A stretch of 64,000 bases of DNA. Source: a virus. This document shows positions 58,838 to 64,000 of this stretch, one piece after another (the stretch's first letter is position 1; every line of letters starts with the position of its first letter). The notes under the pieces were generated by a model. The model searched no databases. It was given only the letters and a program-made list of their open reading frames with translations, and was not told where the DNA came from. The DNA is taken from positions 27,960 to 91,959 of IMG/VR virus record IMGVR_UViG_3300034283_001603, one strand, 5' to 3'. A program made the translations under genes and the position numbers.

Positions 58838-58866
58838 ATTATATCCGAATTTCGGCGATTTGTAAA
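58838..58866 (-). promoter_or_regulatory. Promoter TTTACA-17-TATAAT of Lsr2-like gene
   Basis: Minus strand TTTACA (58866-58861), 17 bases and TATAAT (58843-58838). The spacer contains the inverted repeat CCGAA-A-TTCGG (58845-58855), a possible operator. It lacks the TGTCAGTGG box, so this gene is regulated differently from its neighbours. Confidence 0.65.
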
Positions 58867-58894
58867 TAGGGTACGTAAAGCAAAATTTTTGCCC
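58851..58894. repeat. Dispersed intergenic repeat, copy R3
   Basis: Contains TACGTAAAG and TTTTTGCCC, matching the R1/R2 framework, and overlaps the upstream part of the Lsr2-like promoter. Confidence 0.4.
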
Positions 58895-58911
58895 GTGCCC
58901 TTAGATTATGA

Positions 58912-58938
58912 CCGTTATGTCCGAATTGTCCATAACGG
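58912..58938 (-). terminator. Hairpin after minus-strand operon
   Basis: CCGTTATG and CATAACGG form an 8-bp stem around an 11-base centre, 13 bases past the stop of the gene ending at 58951. No U run follows, so its termination strength is doubtful; it may be a processing site. Confidence 0.4.
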
Positions 58939-58950
58939 CCCAACCTATCT

Positions 58951-59145
58951 TTATTTAGTTGTAAGTTCTAGTTCTTCCACATTATAGGGCTCTATGTTAT
59001 TGCCCTTATTGCGAGCAGGTTCTTTCTTCCACTCTTTCTTAGGTGTTGCCACTGCAGCATTCCAAGCGTCATCATGGTTATCTGCCGTTACAATAATGTA
59101 ATAGTCTTGTACTATGTCTCCATAGACTTTCCACTGTTTGCTCAT
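58951..59145 (-). CDS. Unknown small protein
   Basis: The product has 64 residues. KQWKVYGDIVQDYYIIVTADNHDDAWNAAV resembles the small beta-alpha fold in phage early proteins where a strand-strand-helix ends in 'DAWEAA'. ATGA overlap with the upstream gene. Function is unknown. Confidence 0.55.
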   Translation of the reverse strand: MSKQWKVYGDIVQDYYIIVTADNHDDAWNAAVATPKKEWKKEPARNKGNNIEPYNVEELELTTK

Positions 59146-59279
59146 AGTTCCACCTGTTCTATTTTATCTTTAATTAATTTAGCAATGATGTTGTGTGCCT
59201 CAATGTTTTCTGTTTCGGACCCACCCCACAAAAGCTTTTGGGCTTTACTAAGTTGATCGTTTAGATACTTATCACTCAT
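59142..59279 (-). CDS. 45-residue helical protein
   Basis: ATG at 59279 overlaps the upstream stop by eight bases; its stop overlaps the downstream ATG (ATGA). Sequence SDKYLNDQLSKAQKLLWGG and EAHNIIAKLIKDKIEQV is helical. Function is unknown; coupling supports it. Confidence 0.5.
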   Translation of the reverse strand: MSDKYLNDQLSKAQKLLWGGSETENIEAHNIIAKLIKDKIEQVEL

Positions 59280-59586
59280 CTTCATCTTCGTCCTCCTCTT
59301 CTTCATCTTCAGGGTCTACGATGTAGTCCCTGCTCATCATCCAATCTAAAACTTCTTCCTGATGTTGCTCGGCGCCCCACTCCAAGGAGAAGCCCATACC
59401 AGCATCTACAGCCTCACACAGGTGGTCCCACATCTCGTCTTGGGTTGCCTTGGCAACATAGGTGTCATCCTCTAGTATATTATTAATTGTCGACCATGTC
59501 CATAGCCAAACTAATGATAGACCTAAGTCTGTGTCATCTAGAATCTCTAAACACTTATTTAATTTATCTTTATCTTCAGGCTTCAC
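59272..59586 (-). CDS. Acidic-tailed protein, unknown
   Basis: The product has about 104 residues from GTG at 59586, six bases after GGAG; GTG at 59589 and TTG at 59604 are alternatives. Helical, Trp-rich core (LVWLWTWSTINNI) and a C-terminal run of Glu/Asp (EEEEDEDEDE). A DNA-mimic character is conceivable from the tail. Function is unknown. Confidence 0.5.
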   Translation of the reverse strand: MKPEDKDKLNKCLEILDDTDLGLSLVWLWTWSTINNILEDDTYVAKATQDEMWDHLCEAVDAGMGFSLEWGAEQHQEEVLDWMMSRDYIVDPEDEEEEDEDEDE

Positions 59587-59848
59587 CACGTGCTCCAATC
59601 GCAAATGATAGTTGGTATGTTAGTTCATATAGTGCTACTAGGGCGTCAAGGTACCCTTCGCATTCAGTACGGACCATAGAGTCCATTGCTTCTTCTGATT
59701 CTTCTTCCCGTTCGATTGCGTCTGCTAGTTCCTGCTCAGCAATTAGCATTAGATTCTTTAGTTCACCGTGCATTATATCTAATCCACTAACACCTGCATT
59801 AACTAAACGTTGCAAATGGGGCGGGAGCCCAATGTCTTCTGAGTTCAT
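59576..59848 (-). CDS. Unknown helical protein
   Basis: The product has 90 residues with AACGAAAGGA upstream and promoter P2 25 bases away. Helical and acidic (AEQELADAIEREEESEEAMDS). Overlaps the next gene. Function is unknown. Confidence 0.55.
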   Translation of the reverse strand: MNSEDIGLPPHLQRLVNAGVSGLDIMHGELKNLMLIAEQELADAIEREEESEEAMDSMVRTECEGYLDALVALYELTYQLSFAIGARGEA

Positions 59849-60054
59849 TAATATATCCTTTCGTTATCATTCATTATATCAGAGGCCACTGACAAAATAT
59901 GTTCCATAGTATCAATAGCACCCATGTAATAACTATCTGATTCAAAGTATTCATCTTCAGATATAGGGATGTTATTTCTAGCATCTTCTAAATCTTGTTC
60001 TAAACTAATCTTATGTATCTTCATGTATTCCAGGAAGTGTGATGACTTAGTCAA
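59848..60054 (-). CDS. Unknown small protein hosting internal promoter
   Basis: The product has 68 residues from TTG at 60054, which has GGAGG six bases upstream; the open frame extends to 60081 but without a ribosome site. Helical (KIHKISLEQDLEDARNN, YMGAIDTMEHILSVASDIM). Promoter P2 lies inside its 3' end. Confidence 0.5.
   Translation of the reverse strand: MTKSSHFLEYMKIHKISLEQDLEDARNNIPISEDEYFESDSYYMGAIDTMEHILSVASDIMNDNERIY
59873..59894 (-). promoter_or_regulatory. Phage promoter P2: TGTCAGTGG-N7-TATAAT
   Basis: TGTCAGTGG (59894-59886) and TATAAT (59878-59873) on the minus strand, inside the end of the upstream gene, with AACGAAAGG at 59867-59859 before the ATG at 59848. Confidence 0.75.
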
Positions 60055-60223
60055 AGTAACCCTCCGCCCAAAGCCCGTCAAAGAATGAGTTGGCTTGTTC
60101 TAATCCAGTTGTAACTCTTGTCTTATCCATTAGATCGGACGGGTAAGAAAGATAAAACTGTTTAGCAGTCTCAATACATTCTTGCATAATAGCAATATCC
60201 TCTTTATCATATCCTAGCATCAT
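60047..60223 (-). CDS. 58-residue protein, unknown
   Basis: The ATG at 60223 overlaps the upstream stop (ATGA). Sequence YDKEDIAIMQECIETAKQFYLSYPSDL and ANSFFDGLWAEGYFD. Helical and acidic. Coupled to genes on both sides. Function is unknown. Confidence 0.5.
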   Translation of the reverse strand: MMLGYDKEDIAIMQECIETAKQFYLSYPSDLMDKTRVTTGLEQANSFFDGLWAEGYFD

Positions 60224-60432
60224 AAGCAGAACTCATCTCCCTCAATATAACCATAGTATTCATTGTATGATTGCTTTAAGTTATCAGGAGCAAATTGCAT
60301 GAACTTATATTCAGCAAATGCTTCTCCTTCATCTAAGTTAGCATTATTCCAATCTTCAAATAATGCTTGCTCAATTTCTACTTGAATTGCTCCAAGTATA
60401 TGTTCTCCTACTGTATCTGTAAATGCTTCCAT
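60220..60432 (-). CDS. Unknown acidic small protein
   Basis: The product has 70 residues; ATG in a TAATG overlap with the YubB-like gene. Acidic and aromatic (FEDWNNANLDEGEAFAEYKFMQF). Function is unknown. Confidence 0.5.
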   Translation of the reverse strand: MEAFTDTVGEHILGAIQVEIEQALFEDWNNANLDEGEAFAEYKFMQFAPDNLKQSYNEYYGYIEGDEFCL

Positions 60433-61166
60433 TATGCTTCCGCCTTTCTATATTCGGGTACTTTAGTGTCTAAGTATATCTTATGGGTCTGACAAATTGC
60501 GACAGCCTCTAGGTCTGCCTCGCCAAGCCAGTTGCAGTTGCCACAGATTTCACCGCAGTCATTGTCGCAGTATTCCATTTGGTCAGTTGCATCACAATCA
60601 CGGCACATGTTATCGTATTCTGATTCTGAGATAACTTCACCACGGAGGAATTCCATTTCTCCACCCCAACCTGTTTCTTCTTCATATGATAAAGTAAATA
60701 GTAGTGTTGGGTATTGTGCAGATAGTTTAGAGATAGCACCAAGAGGTCGTGACCATGCAGTGTTAAAGTTGTAATGAACTACATAGTTCTCACCGTTTTC
60801 TGCTTCTTCAATAGTTGTATCAGGATAAACATTATCCTCGGCTACAGCAACATCCCATTTGGTTCCCCACTCACGCACATTGAAGTTGTACCAGTCATTG
60901 GTTTCAAACTTCATTGCCTGAGAAAAGTCGGTGGAACGAGGAGGTTGTCCATGATAAACTTCATCAGTAATACCAGCATCTCTATAGTTATAGATATTAT
61001 GAAAAGCAAAGATAGGATTAACATACTTAGTCTGCTTGACATCATATGCTAAATCACCTACTGCATTAATAGAATAAACAAATGGCTTATTCATTTGCTT
61101 GATTAGAGTTTTTACTTGCTCAGGATTACCTTCAATTGTTAATCCATTAAATACCCAATTTGGCAT
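60432..61166 (-). CDS. YubB/Api92-like ferredoxin-fold protein with zinc ribbon
   Basis: The product has 244 residues from the ATG at 61166, which follows AACGAAAGGA; upstream in-frame ATGs lie in the promoter and are rejected. MPNWVFNGLTIEGNPEQVKTLI is the classic start of YubB-type (DUF1281-like) proteins of plasmids and phages. A C-terminal Cys cluster (CRDCDATDQMEYCDNDCGEICGNC) forms zinc ribbons. Relatives are early accessory genes; a counter-defence role is sometimes suggested but not established. Confidence 0.72.
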   Translation of the reverse strand: MPNWVFNGLTIEGNPEQVKTLIKQMNKPFVYSINAVGDLAYDVKQTKYVNPIFAFHNIYNYRDAGITDEVYHGQPPRSTDFSQAMKFETNDWYNFNVREWGTKWDVAVAEDNVYPDTTIEEAENGENYVVHYNFNTAWSRPLGAISKLSAQYPTLLFTLSYEEETGWGGEMEFLRGEVISESEYDNMCRDCDATDQMEYCDNDCGEICGNCNWLGEADLEAVAICQTHKIYLDTKVPEYRKAEA

Positions 61167-61193
61167 TTTATATCCTTTCGTTGATATGTTCCA

Positions 61194-61215
61194 ATTATAC
61201 AATGGACCACTGACA
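61194..61215 (-). promoter_or_regulatory. Phage promoter P3: TGTCAGTGG-N7-TATAAT
   Basis: TGTCAGTGG (61215-61207) and TATAAT (61199-61194) on the minus strand upstream of the YubB-like gene, with AACGAAAGG at 61183-61175. Confidence 0.78.
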
Positions 61216-61229
61216 AATGGAATAGAATT

Positions 61230-61246
61230 GGCATGTGATACATGCC
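61230..61246. promoter_or_regulatory. Inverted repeat upstream of P3
   Basis: GGCATGT-GAT-ACATGCC is a perfect 7-bp inverted repeat 15 bases upstream of the TGTCAGTGG box of P3. It is a candidate operator or activator site; it is not followed by a T run on either strand. Confidence 0.45.
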
Positions 61247-61280
61247 ACATTATTCAGCTTTGTGGTCAAGATCACAAAAA

Positions 61281-61325
61281 TTCCTGGGAAATATATTTGA
61301 CAATCGTAACAACAATATGTTACCC
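61281..61325. repeat. Dispersed intergenic repeat, copy R5 (degenerate)
   Basis: TTCCTGGGAAATATATTTG, then ATCGTAACA and TTACCC align with copy R4 (TTCCAGGGATTTTC, ATCCGTAACA, TGCCC). It lies upstream of promoter P3. Confidence 0.35.
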
Positions 61326-61350
61326 TCAAGTATTTGCGGGCAAAAGAAAA

Positions 61351-61373
61351 ACCCCCAGATCTTACCTGGGGGT
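61351..61373 (-). terminator. Intrinsic terminator on minus strand
   Basis: Stem ACCCCCAG/CTGGGGGT with a 7-base loop, followed on the minus strand by TTTTTCTTTTG. It terminates the operon ending at 61498. Confidence 0.85.
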
Positions 61374-61475
61374 CTTAGAATGGCTGCCTGGATTTCCAAC
61401 GAAAGAAATAAACCCGCTTTACTTAGCACCTGGCCCGTAGACTGATAGATGCACCATTATATTTCCTATTAAAAC

Positions 61476-61491
61476 CAGGACCTTAGTCCTG
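61476..61491 (-). terminator. Secondary hairpin after gene at 61498
   Basis: CAGGAC-CTTA-GTCCTG followed on the minus strand by GTTTTAAT, seven bases past the stop codon. It is a weak terminator ahead of the stronger one at 61351. Confidence 0.5.
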
Positions 61492-61497
61492 ATACTA

Positions 61498-61863
61498 TTA
61501 TACCATAACTAGTCGACTGTATTTATCTACAAATGCAGATAATGTTGAACTAAACACTACCGTGCTTAGGTCCTCTTCATACAGTGTAAAGGTTTGGTTG
61601 GTCCAGTCAATGACAGGCACCTTGTGCTCATTGTCCCCTAGTTGATTGACATAGATTCCCCAGCCTGTTGTCTGTGTCCAGTCTTCTCCAATTAGATTAG
61701 AGATAGCAATACGTGTTGCATATGATTCGTCCTGCCAACGTGACTCTGCTGCCTGTACAGCATTTGCTAACTTGGCTAGCATGTTATGGCCAGCCCAGTG
61801 TCCATATAAAAATACTACATTCTCCTTGGAATCTCTGAATCCAAAGTTTGCTCTGTCGCCCAT
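61498..61863 (-). CDS. Conserved MGDRANFGF-type phage protein
   Basis: The product has 121 residues. It begins MGDRANFGFRDSKENVVFLYGHWAGHNMLAKLANAV, a block widely shared by actinophage proteins of unknown function. A central GWGIYVNQLGDNEH and beta-rich C-terminus follow. It shares the operon with other early genes. Confidence 0.65.
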   Translation of the reverse strand: MGDRANFGFRDSKENVVFLYGHWAGHNMLAKLANAVQAAESRWQDESYATRIAISNLIGEDWTQTTGWGIYVNQLGDNEHKVPVIDWTNQTFTLYEEDLSTVVFSSTLSAFVDKYSRLVMV

Positions 61864-61864
61864 T

Positions 61865-62050
61865 TTATTCCGCCGTTTCTAGTTGTTTTTCGTAGTTGAG
61901 TAATTGTACCATCTCATGGGCCCAGTCCACAAGAGACTCGCCCTGTTTATTTTTATGGTGACCGCAGAAGTAAAGAGAGAATGAATCTTTCTTTGCTTCC
62001 CACATAGCCTGTGCTGCACATTGGTCACACTTAAGCCATTCAGCCATCAT
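61865..62050 (-). CDS. Zinc-binding protein similar to DUF7455
   Basis: The product has 61 residues. CDQCAAQAMWEAKKDSFSLYFCGHHKNK reproduces the C..C...(F)CxHH pattern of a small actinobacterial zinc-binding family. Start is ATG at 62050 or 62047. Function is unknown. Confidence 0.65.
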   Translation of the reverse strand: MMAEWLKCDQCAAQAMWEAKKDSFSLYFCGHHKNKQGESLVDWAHEMVQLLNYEKQLETAE

Positions 62051-62193
62051 AGTTTTCCACCTTCGATCATCTCAGATAGACGGTCAAGAATCCAAGAATC
62101 GATATCATTAATATCAATCTCTGATAACTTTTCCATTATCTCATCACGAGCAAACTTATAACCGTCTGCCCAACCATCTTTATACTCTGACAT
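62047..62193 (-). CDS. 48-residue protein, unknown
   Basis: The ATG at 62193 has a GGAGA site; the stop overlaps the next ATG. Sequence SEYKDGWADGYKFARDEIM resembles the 'GW.DGY..G...' segment of several small phage proteins. Helical and acidic. Function is unknown. Confidence 0.5.
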   Translation of the reverse strand: MSEYKDGWADGYKFARDEIMEKLSEIDINDIDSWILDRLSEMIEGGKL

Positions 62194-62202
62194 AATCTCT
62201 CC

Positions 62203-62406
62203 TTAATAACCTGTGGTTTCGTAGTCTGATACATAAGATTCAGTTAAGTTGTACTTATCTCTAAGACGACTTACTTTCTCAATACTACCAGTTCCAATGT
62301 TGAATGTCAAAGGTGACATTGCTTGAGGGTCAAGTCCAGTTATTTGTGCATCCCAATAAGCCATCTCCATTGATAGCCTATCGGGAGCGGTAAGTTCAAA
62401 GTACAT
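62203..62406 (-). CDS. Unknown small protein
   Basis: The product has 67 residues; ATG overlaps the upstream stop (TAATG). MYFELTAPDRLSMEMAYWDAQITGLDPQAM occurs in similar form in other phage early regions as far as I recall; no function is known. Confidence 0.5.
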   Translation of the reverse strand: MYFELTAPDRLSMEMAYWDAQITGLDPQAMSPLTFNIGTGSIEKVSRLRDKYNLTESYVSDYETTGY

Positions 62407-63062
62407 TAGTTCTCACGAACATTCGTAACTTCAACATCTCCTACTTCAATGTTGCCGTTCTGTGATTCAACATAAAGATTGTCGTAGATTTCTGATTCAA
62501 CATCTACATCACCTTCAAGCAAATCAATTGTTAATGTTCCACTAACCTCAATAGTTGCAGACCATTCAATCTCTTTAACTAAAGGAATGTCTAGCGCTTC
62601 AGCAATTGCTTGAAGTGTTTCTTGGTCAAGTGAGTCAGCATATGCTTCGGATAAAACATCCTTAGCCATGGCAATCTTATTTGTTAAGACTGAAGCAATC
62701 TTTGAATTAGTTCGGGAGTTATGAAGTTCCCATTCAATGTTGCGGACTTTGTCTGTAGCATATGTTGGGTCTGAGTATCCACTAATAACTTTGTAGGTAA
62801 CCAATAAATCAGGGTTGTACTCTACTGCAGGTGATACTGTTGTATCTGTTGTTTCCATTGTTTCCTCTTTCGTTTGGTTTGTTGGTGCAATTGTAGCATG
62901 CTCCACTGACAATAATGTGGTCTTACGACCACACGGGCATGTGAGCTCGGTCACACCTGACGGAAATCCAAACCCGTCAGATGATGTTAGTTCTATTAGG
63001 GAATCGCATTCATCTGGGTCGCAGACAAATGTATACTTACTTGATATGGTTTCGTTGGTCAT
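62406..63062 (-). CDS. Zinc-ribbon/early-protein fusion with internal promoter and start
   Basis: The frame runs 218 residues from ATG 63062, seven bases after TATAAT (leaderless). Residues 1-55 hold a zinc ribbon (CDPDEC, CPCG). The frame then passes straight through promoter P4 and AACGAAAG leader to a second ATG at 62858 (METTDTTV), which has its own GAGG site and would give a 150-residue product. The C-terminal part (YKVISGYSDPTYATDKVRNIEW, WSATIEVSGTLTIDL) is a separate unknown domain. Two products are likely. Confidence 0.65.
   Translation of the reverse strand: MTNETISSKYTFVCDPDECDSLIELTSSDGFGFPSGVTELTCPCGRKTTLLSVEHATIAPTNQTKEETMETTDTTVSPAVEYNPDLLVTYKVISGYSDPTYATDKVRNIEWELHNSRTNSKIASVLTNKIAMAKDVLSEAYADSLDQETLQAIAEALDIPLVKEIEWSATIEVSGTLTIDLLEGDVDVESEIYDNLYVESQNGNIEVGDVEVTNVREN
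62890..62911 (-). promoter_or_regulatory. Phage promoter P4: TGTCAGTGG-N7-TACAAT, inside a frame
   Basis: TGTCAGTGG (62911-62903) and TACAAT (62895-62890) lie within the open frame of the fusion gene, with AACGAAAG just before the internal ATG at 62858. Confidence 0.72.
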
Positions 63063-63069
63063 GAAGAGA

Positions 63070-63091
63070 ATTATACAGGAGCCCACTGACA
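63070..63091 (-). promoter_or_regulatory. Phage promoter P5: TGTCAGTGG-N7-TATAAT
   Basis: TGTCAGTGG (63091-63083) and TATAAT (63075-63070) lie seven bases from the ATG at 63062. Unlike P1-P4 it lacks an AACGAAAGG leader, so its transcript should be leaderless. Confidence 0.75.
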
Positions 63092-63102
63092 TTTACAATA
63101 GA

Positions 63103-63145
63103 TTCCAGGGATTTTCTTTTGTGATCCGTAACACGTTTTTTGCCC
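63103..63145. repeat. Dispersed intergenic repeat, copy R4
   Basis: TTCCAGGGATTTTCTTTTG, then ATCCGTAACA and TTTTTTGCCC. It lies between tRNA-Asp and promoter P5 and shares CAATAGAT-TTCCAGG with copy R1. Confidence 0.5.
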
Positions 63146-63163
63146 CCTTAGCTATACGGGCCT

Positions 63164-63240
63164 TGGCGACCCATATCGGACTTGAACCGACGGCCTCTAC
63201 CGTGACAGGGTAGCGCTCTAACCAACTGAGCTAATGGATC
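63164..63240 (-). tRNA. tRNA-Asp(GUC) with encoded CCA
   Basis: On the minus strand, acceptor GATCCAT pairs with ATGGGTC; the anticodon arm is CTACC-CTGTCAC-GGTAG (anticodon GTC); the T arm is GTCGG-TTCAAGT-CCGAT. Discriminator G and CCA are encoded, unlike the three plus-strand tRNAs. Confidence 0.93.
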
Positions 63241-63252
63241 AAAAAAAAATTG

Positions 63253-63275
63253 TGAGCAGTTTTTATTCATGCTCA
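63253..63275 (-). terminator. Intrinsic terminator after DUF932 gene
   Basis: TGAGCA and TGCTCA form a 6-bp stem with an 11-base loop, followed on the minus strand by CAATTTTTTTTTG. It lies just past the DUF932 stop and before tRNA-Asp. Confidence 0.75.
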
Positions 63276-63287
63276 GGAATTATTTAT

Positions 63288-64000
63288 TTAGAAAGCAGAA
63301 ACCAATTTCTTGATTTTGTTTTTCTCAGCAGTTAGAATTGGGTCAAACCCTGATGCACCCGCCATAAGTGTTTCAGAATTTCCGCGACCTGAACGATAGT
63401 AGTCAAGGCGTTCAGTTAGTGCATTGAACGCACCCCACTTAGTTCCCTTGATGTTAGCGTTAGTTGGTGAGTTATGATAAAGGTCATCAAGAAGCACGAC
63501 TTTATTCTCCCACTTAGTTAGTGCAACTTTTGCCGCATCTTTGTCAGGCTTAGGATAGATTGTCTGAATTAACTTAGAGAACTCAGCATCTGTAATTGCT
63601 TGAGCAAATAGAGCCTTAGCCTCAATTTCAAATTCATCGAAGTAACCAAGAGCAAGCCCAAGAGTTTCACGAGCAACCTGAATACGACCCTCAACAGATT
63701 GGGTGTGACGAATTTTGAATGATTGCTTTGCATTACGCATTGCGAGGTTCAATGTGTTTTGGCAAACAACACGAACAGGAGTAACGGCTGCCTGAACAGC
63801 AACAGAACCATCGTGTGAAGTCCAAACAATTAGATACAACTTAGTTGCATCATTTGCGCCTTGTGGGTCAAGCACCATTGTGCGAGGAATGTCCACAGTT
63901 CCAAATACTACTTTACCGCTACGAAGTGAGCCAGCAGACTCCCAGCGACAATCAGCATTGGCATCGTGAATTGCATCAGCAAATGCAAATAGTTCCTCAT
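63288..64000 (-). CDS. DUF932 phage/plasmid-like protein (5' end outside window)
   Basis: The frame is open to the window edge, so the N-terminus is missing; 237 residues are visible. LYLIVWTSHDGSVAVQAAVTPVRVVCQNTLNLAM is the DUF932 hallmark (NSHDGS..., TPVRVVCQNTL). The C-terminal half is helical (IQVARETLGLALGYFDEFE, WGAFNALTERLDYYRS). The family is widespread in phages and plasmids and its function is unknown. Less AT-rich than most neighbours. Confidence 0.85.
   Translation of the reverse strand, partial: EELFAFADAIHDANADCRWESAGSLRSGKVVFGTVDIPRTMVLDPQGANDATKLYLIVWTSHDGSVAVQAAVTPVRVVCQNTLNLAMRNAKQSFKIRHTQSVEGRIQVARETLGLALGYFDEFEIEAKALFAQAITDAEFSKLIQTIYPKPDKDAAKVALTKWENKVVLLDDLYHNSPTNANIKGTKWGAFNALTERLDYYRSGRGNSETLMAGASGFDPILTAEKNKIKKLVSAF

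Larger units (their letters stand above)
61216..61497. other. Intergenic region with hairpins, repeat copy R5 and terminators
   Basis: No gene is seen in the gap between 61166 and 61498. It contains the inverted repeat GGCATGT-GAT-ACATGCC (61230-61246), a degenerate copy of the dispersed repeat (61281-61325), a strong minus-strand terminator (61351-61373) and a second hairpin (61476-61491). Confidence 0.6.

Noticed and set aside
58655-58987. Plus-strand frame of 110 codons
   Set aside because: It covers the Lsr2-like gene and its promoter on the other strand and lacks a start signal; the minus-strand reading has a known domain.
61167-61250. N-terminal extension of the YubB-like gene to 61250
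   Set aside because: It reads through promoter P3, and the family normally begins MPNW at 61166.
1-64000. Integrase, excisionase or attachment site
   Set aside because: No tyrosine or serine recombinase motif was seen, and the MerR-like HTH at 17131 is part of the replication operon.

Overview
The window is an AT-rich segment of a tailed double-stranded DNA phage (Caudoviricetes, probably a siphovirus because of the tape-measure/tail module) that very likely infects an actinobacterium. Host evidence is a WhiB-family regulator with the GVWGG motif, a 50-residue protein resembling the Lsr2 C-terminal DNA-binding domain, many genes whose -10 box lies six to eight bases before the ATG (leaderless transcription, common in Actinobacteria), and small-protein families typical of large actinophages. 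A low-GC freshwater actinobacterium is a plausible host, but that is inference. No integrase, portal or capsid gene is present, so both ends of the genome lie outside the window.

Layout. 1-15.2 kb (+): end of the tape-measure gene, then tail-tip, hub and fibre genes ending in a 1469-residue fibronectin-like fibre with a striking FFPP/HFPP repeat. 15.2-16.1 kb: three small genes. 16.2-29.9 kb (+): replication and recombination (metallophosphoesterase, DnaB helicase, DnaG-type primase, ssDNA-binding proteins, a DnaE-type polymerase, RecA, Cas4-like nuclease, RuvC-like resolvase). 29.9-32.3 kb: terminase small and large subunits. 32.5-33.1 kb: tRNA-Met/Ile(CAU), Arg(UCU) and Lys(UUU). 33.1-36.8 kb: an SDR, a GlcNAc-transferase-family enzyme and a flavin-dependent halogenase. 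36.8-38 kb: nuclease, Hsp20, FmdB-like zinc ribbon. 38-41.7 kb: a secreted PA14 protein, membrane proteins, lipoprotein and CHAP endolysin. 41.7-57.7 kb (+): accessory genes including a glutathione-peroxidase-like protein, WhiB, an HslV-like peptidase, a secreted subtilase, thioredoxin, a secreted Ala-rich coiled-coil protein, two 2-oxoglutarate oxygenases, GroES, a GT2 glycosyltransferase, a sugar nucleotidyltransferase and many very small proteins. One gene, a JmjC/cupin-like protein at 56 kb, is inverted. 57.7-58.2 kb is a repeat-rich non-coding junction. 58.2-64 kb (-): a compact block of small, probably early genes (Lsr2-like, YubB-like, DUF932) with tRNA-Asp.

How it fits together. The minus block is driven by a recurrent promoter, TGTCAGTGG-N7-TATAAT, seen five times with invariant spacing, often followed by an AACGAAAGG leader and sometimes preceded by an imperfect ~47-bp repeat. 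The plus accessory block instead uses consensus sigma-70-like promoters placed so close to the ATG that transcripts should be leaderless. The most provocative functional grouping is a Skp1-type GlcNAc-transferase homologue, prolyl-hydroxylase-like 2OG oxygenases, a GT2 and a nucleotidyltransferase in a phage whose fibre and PA14 protein carry long proline repeats. Together they could form a phage hydroxyproline-glycosylation pathway.
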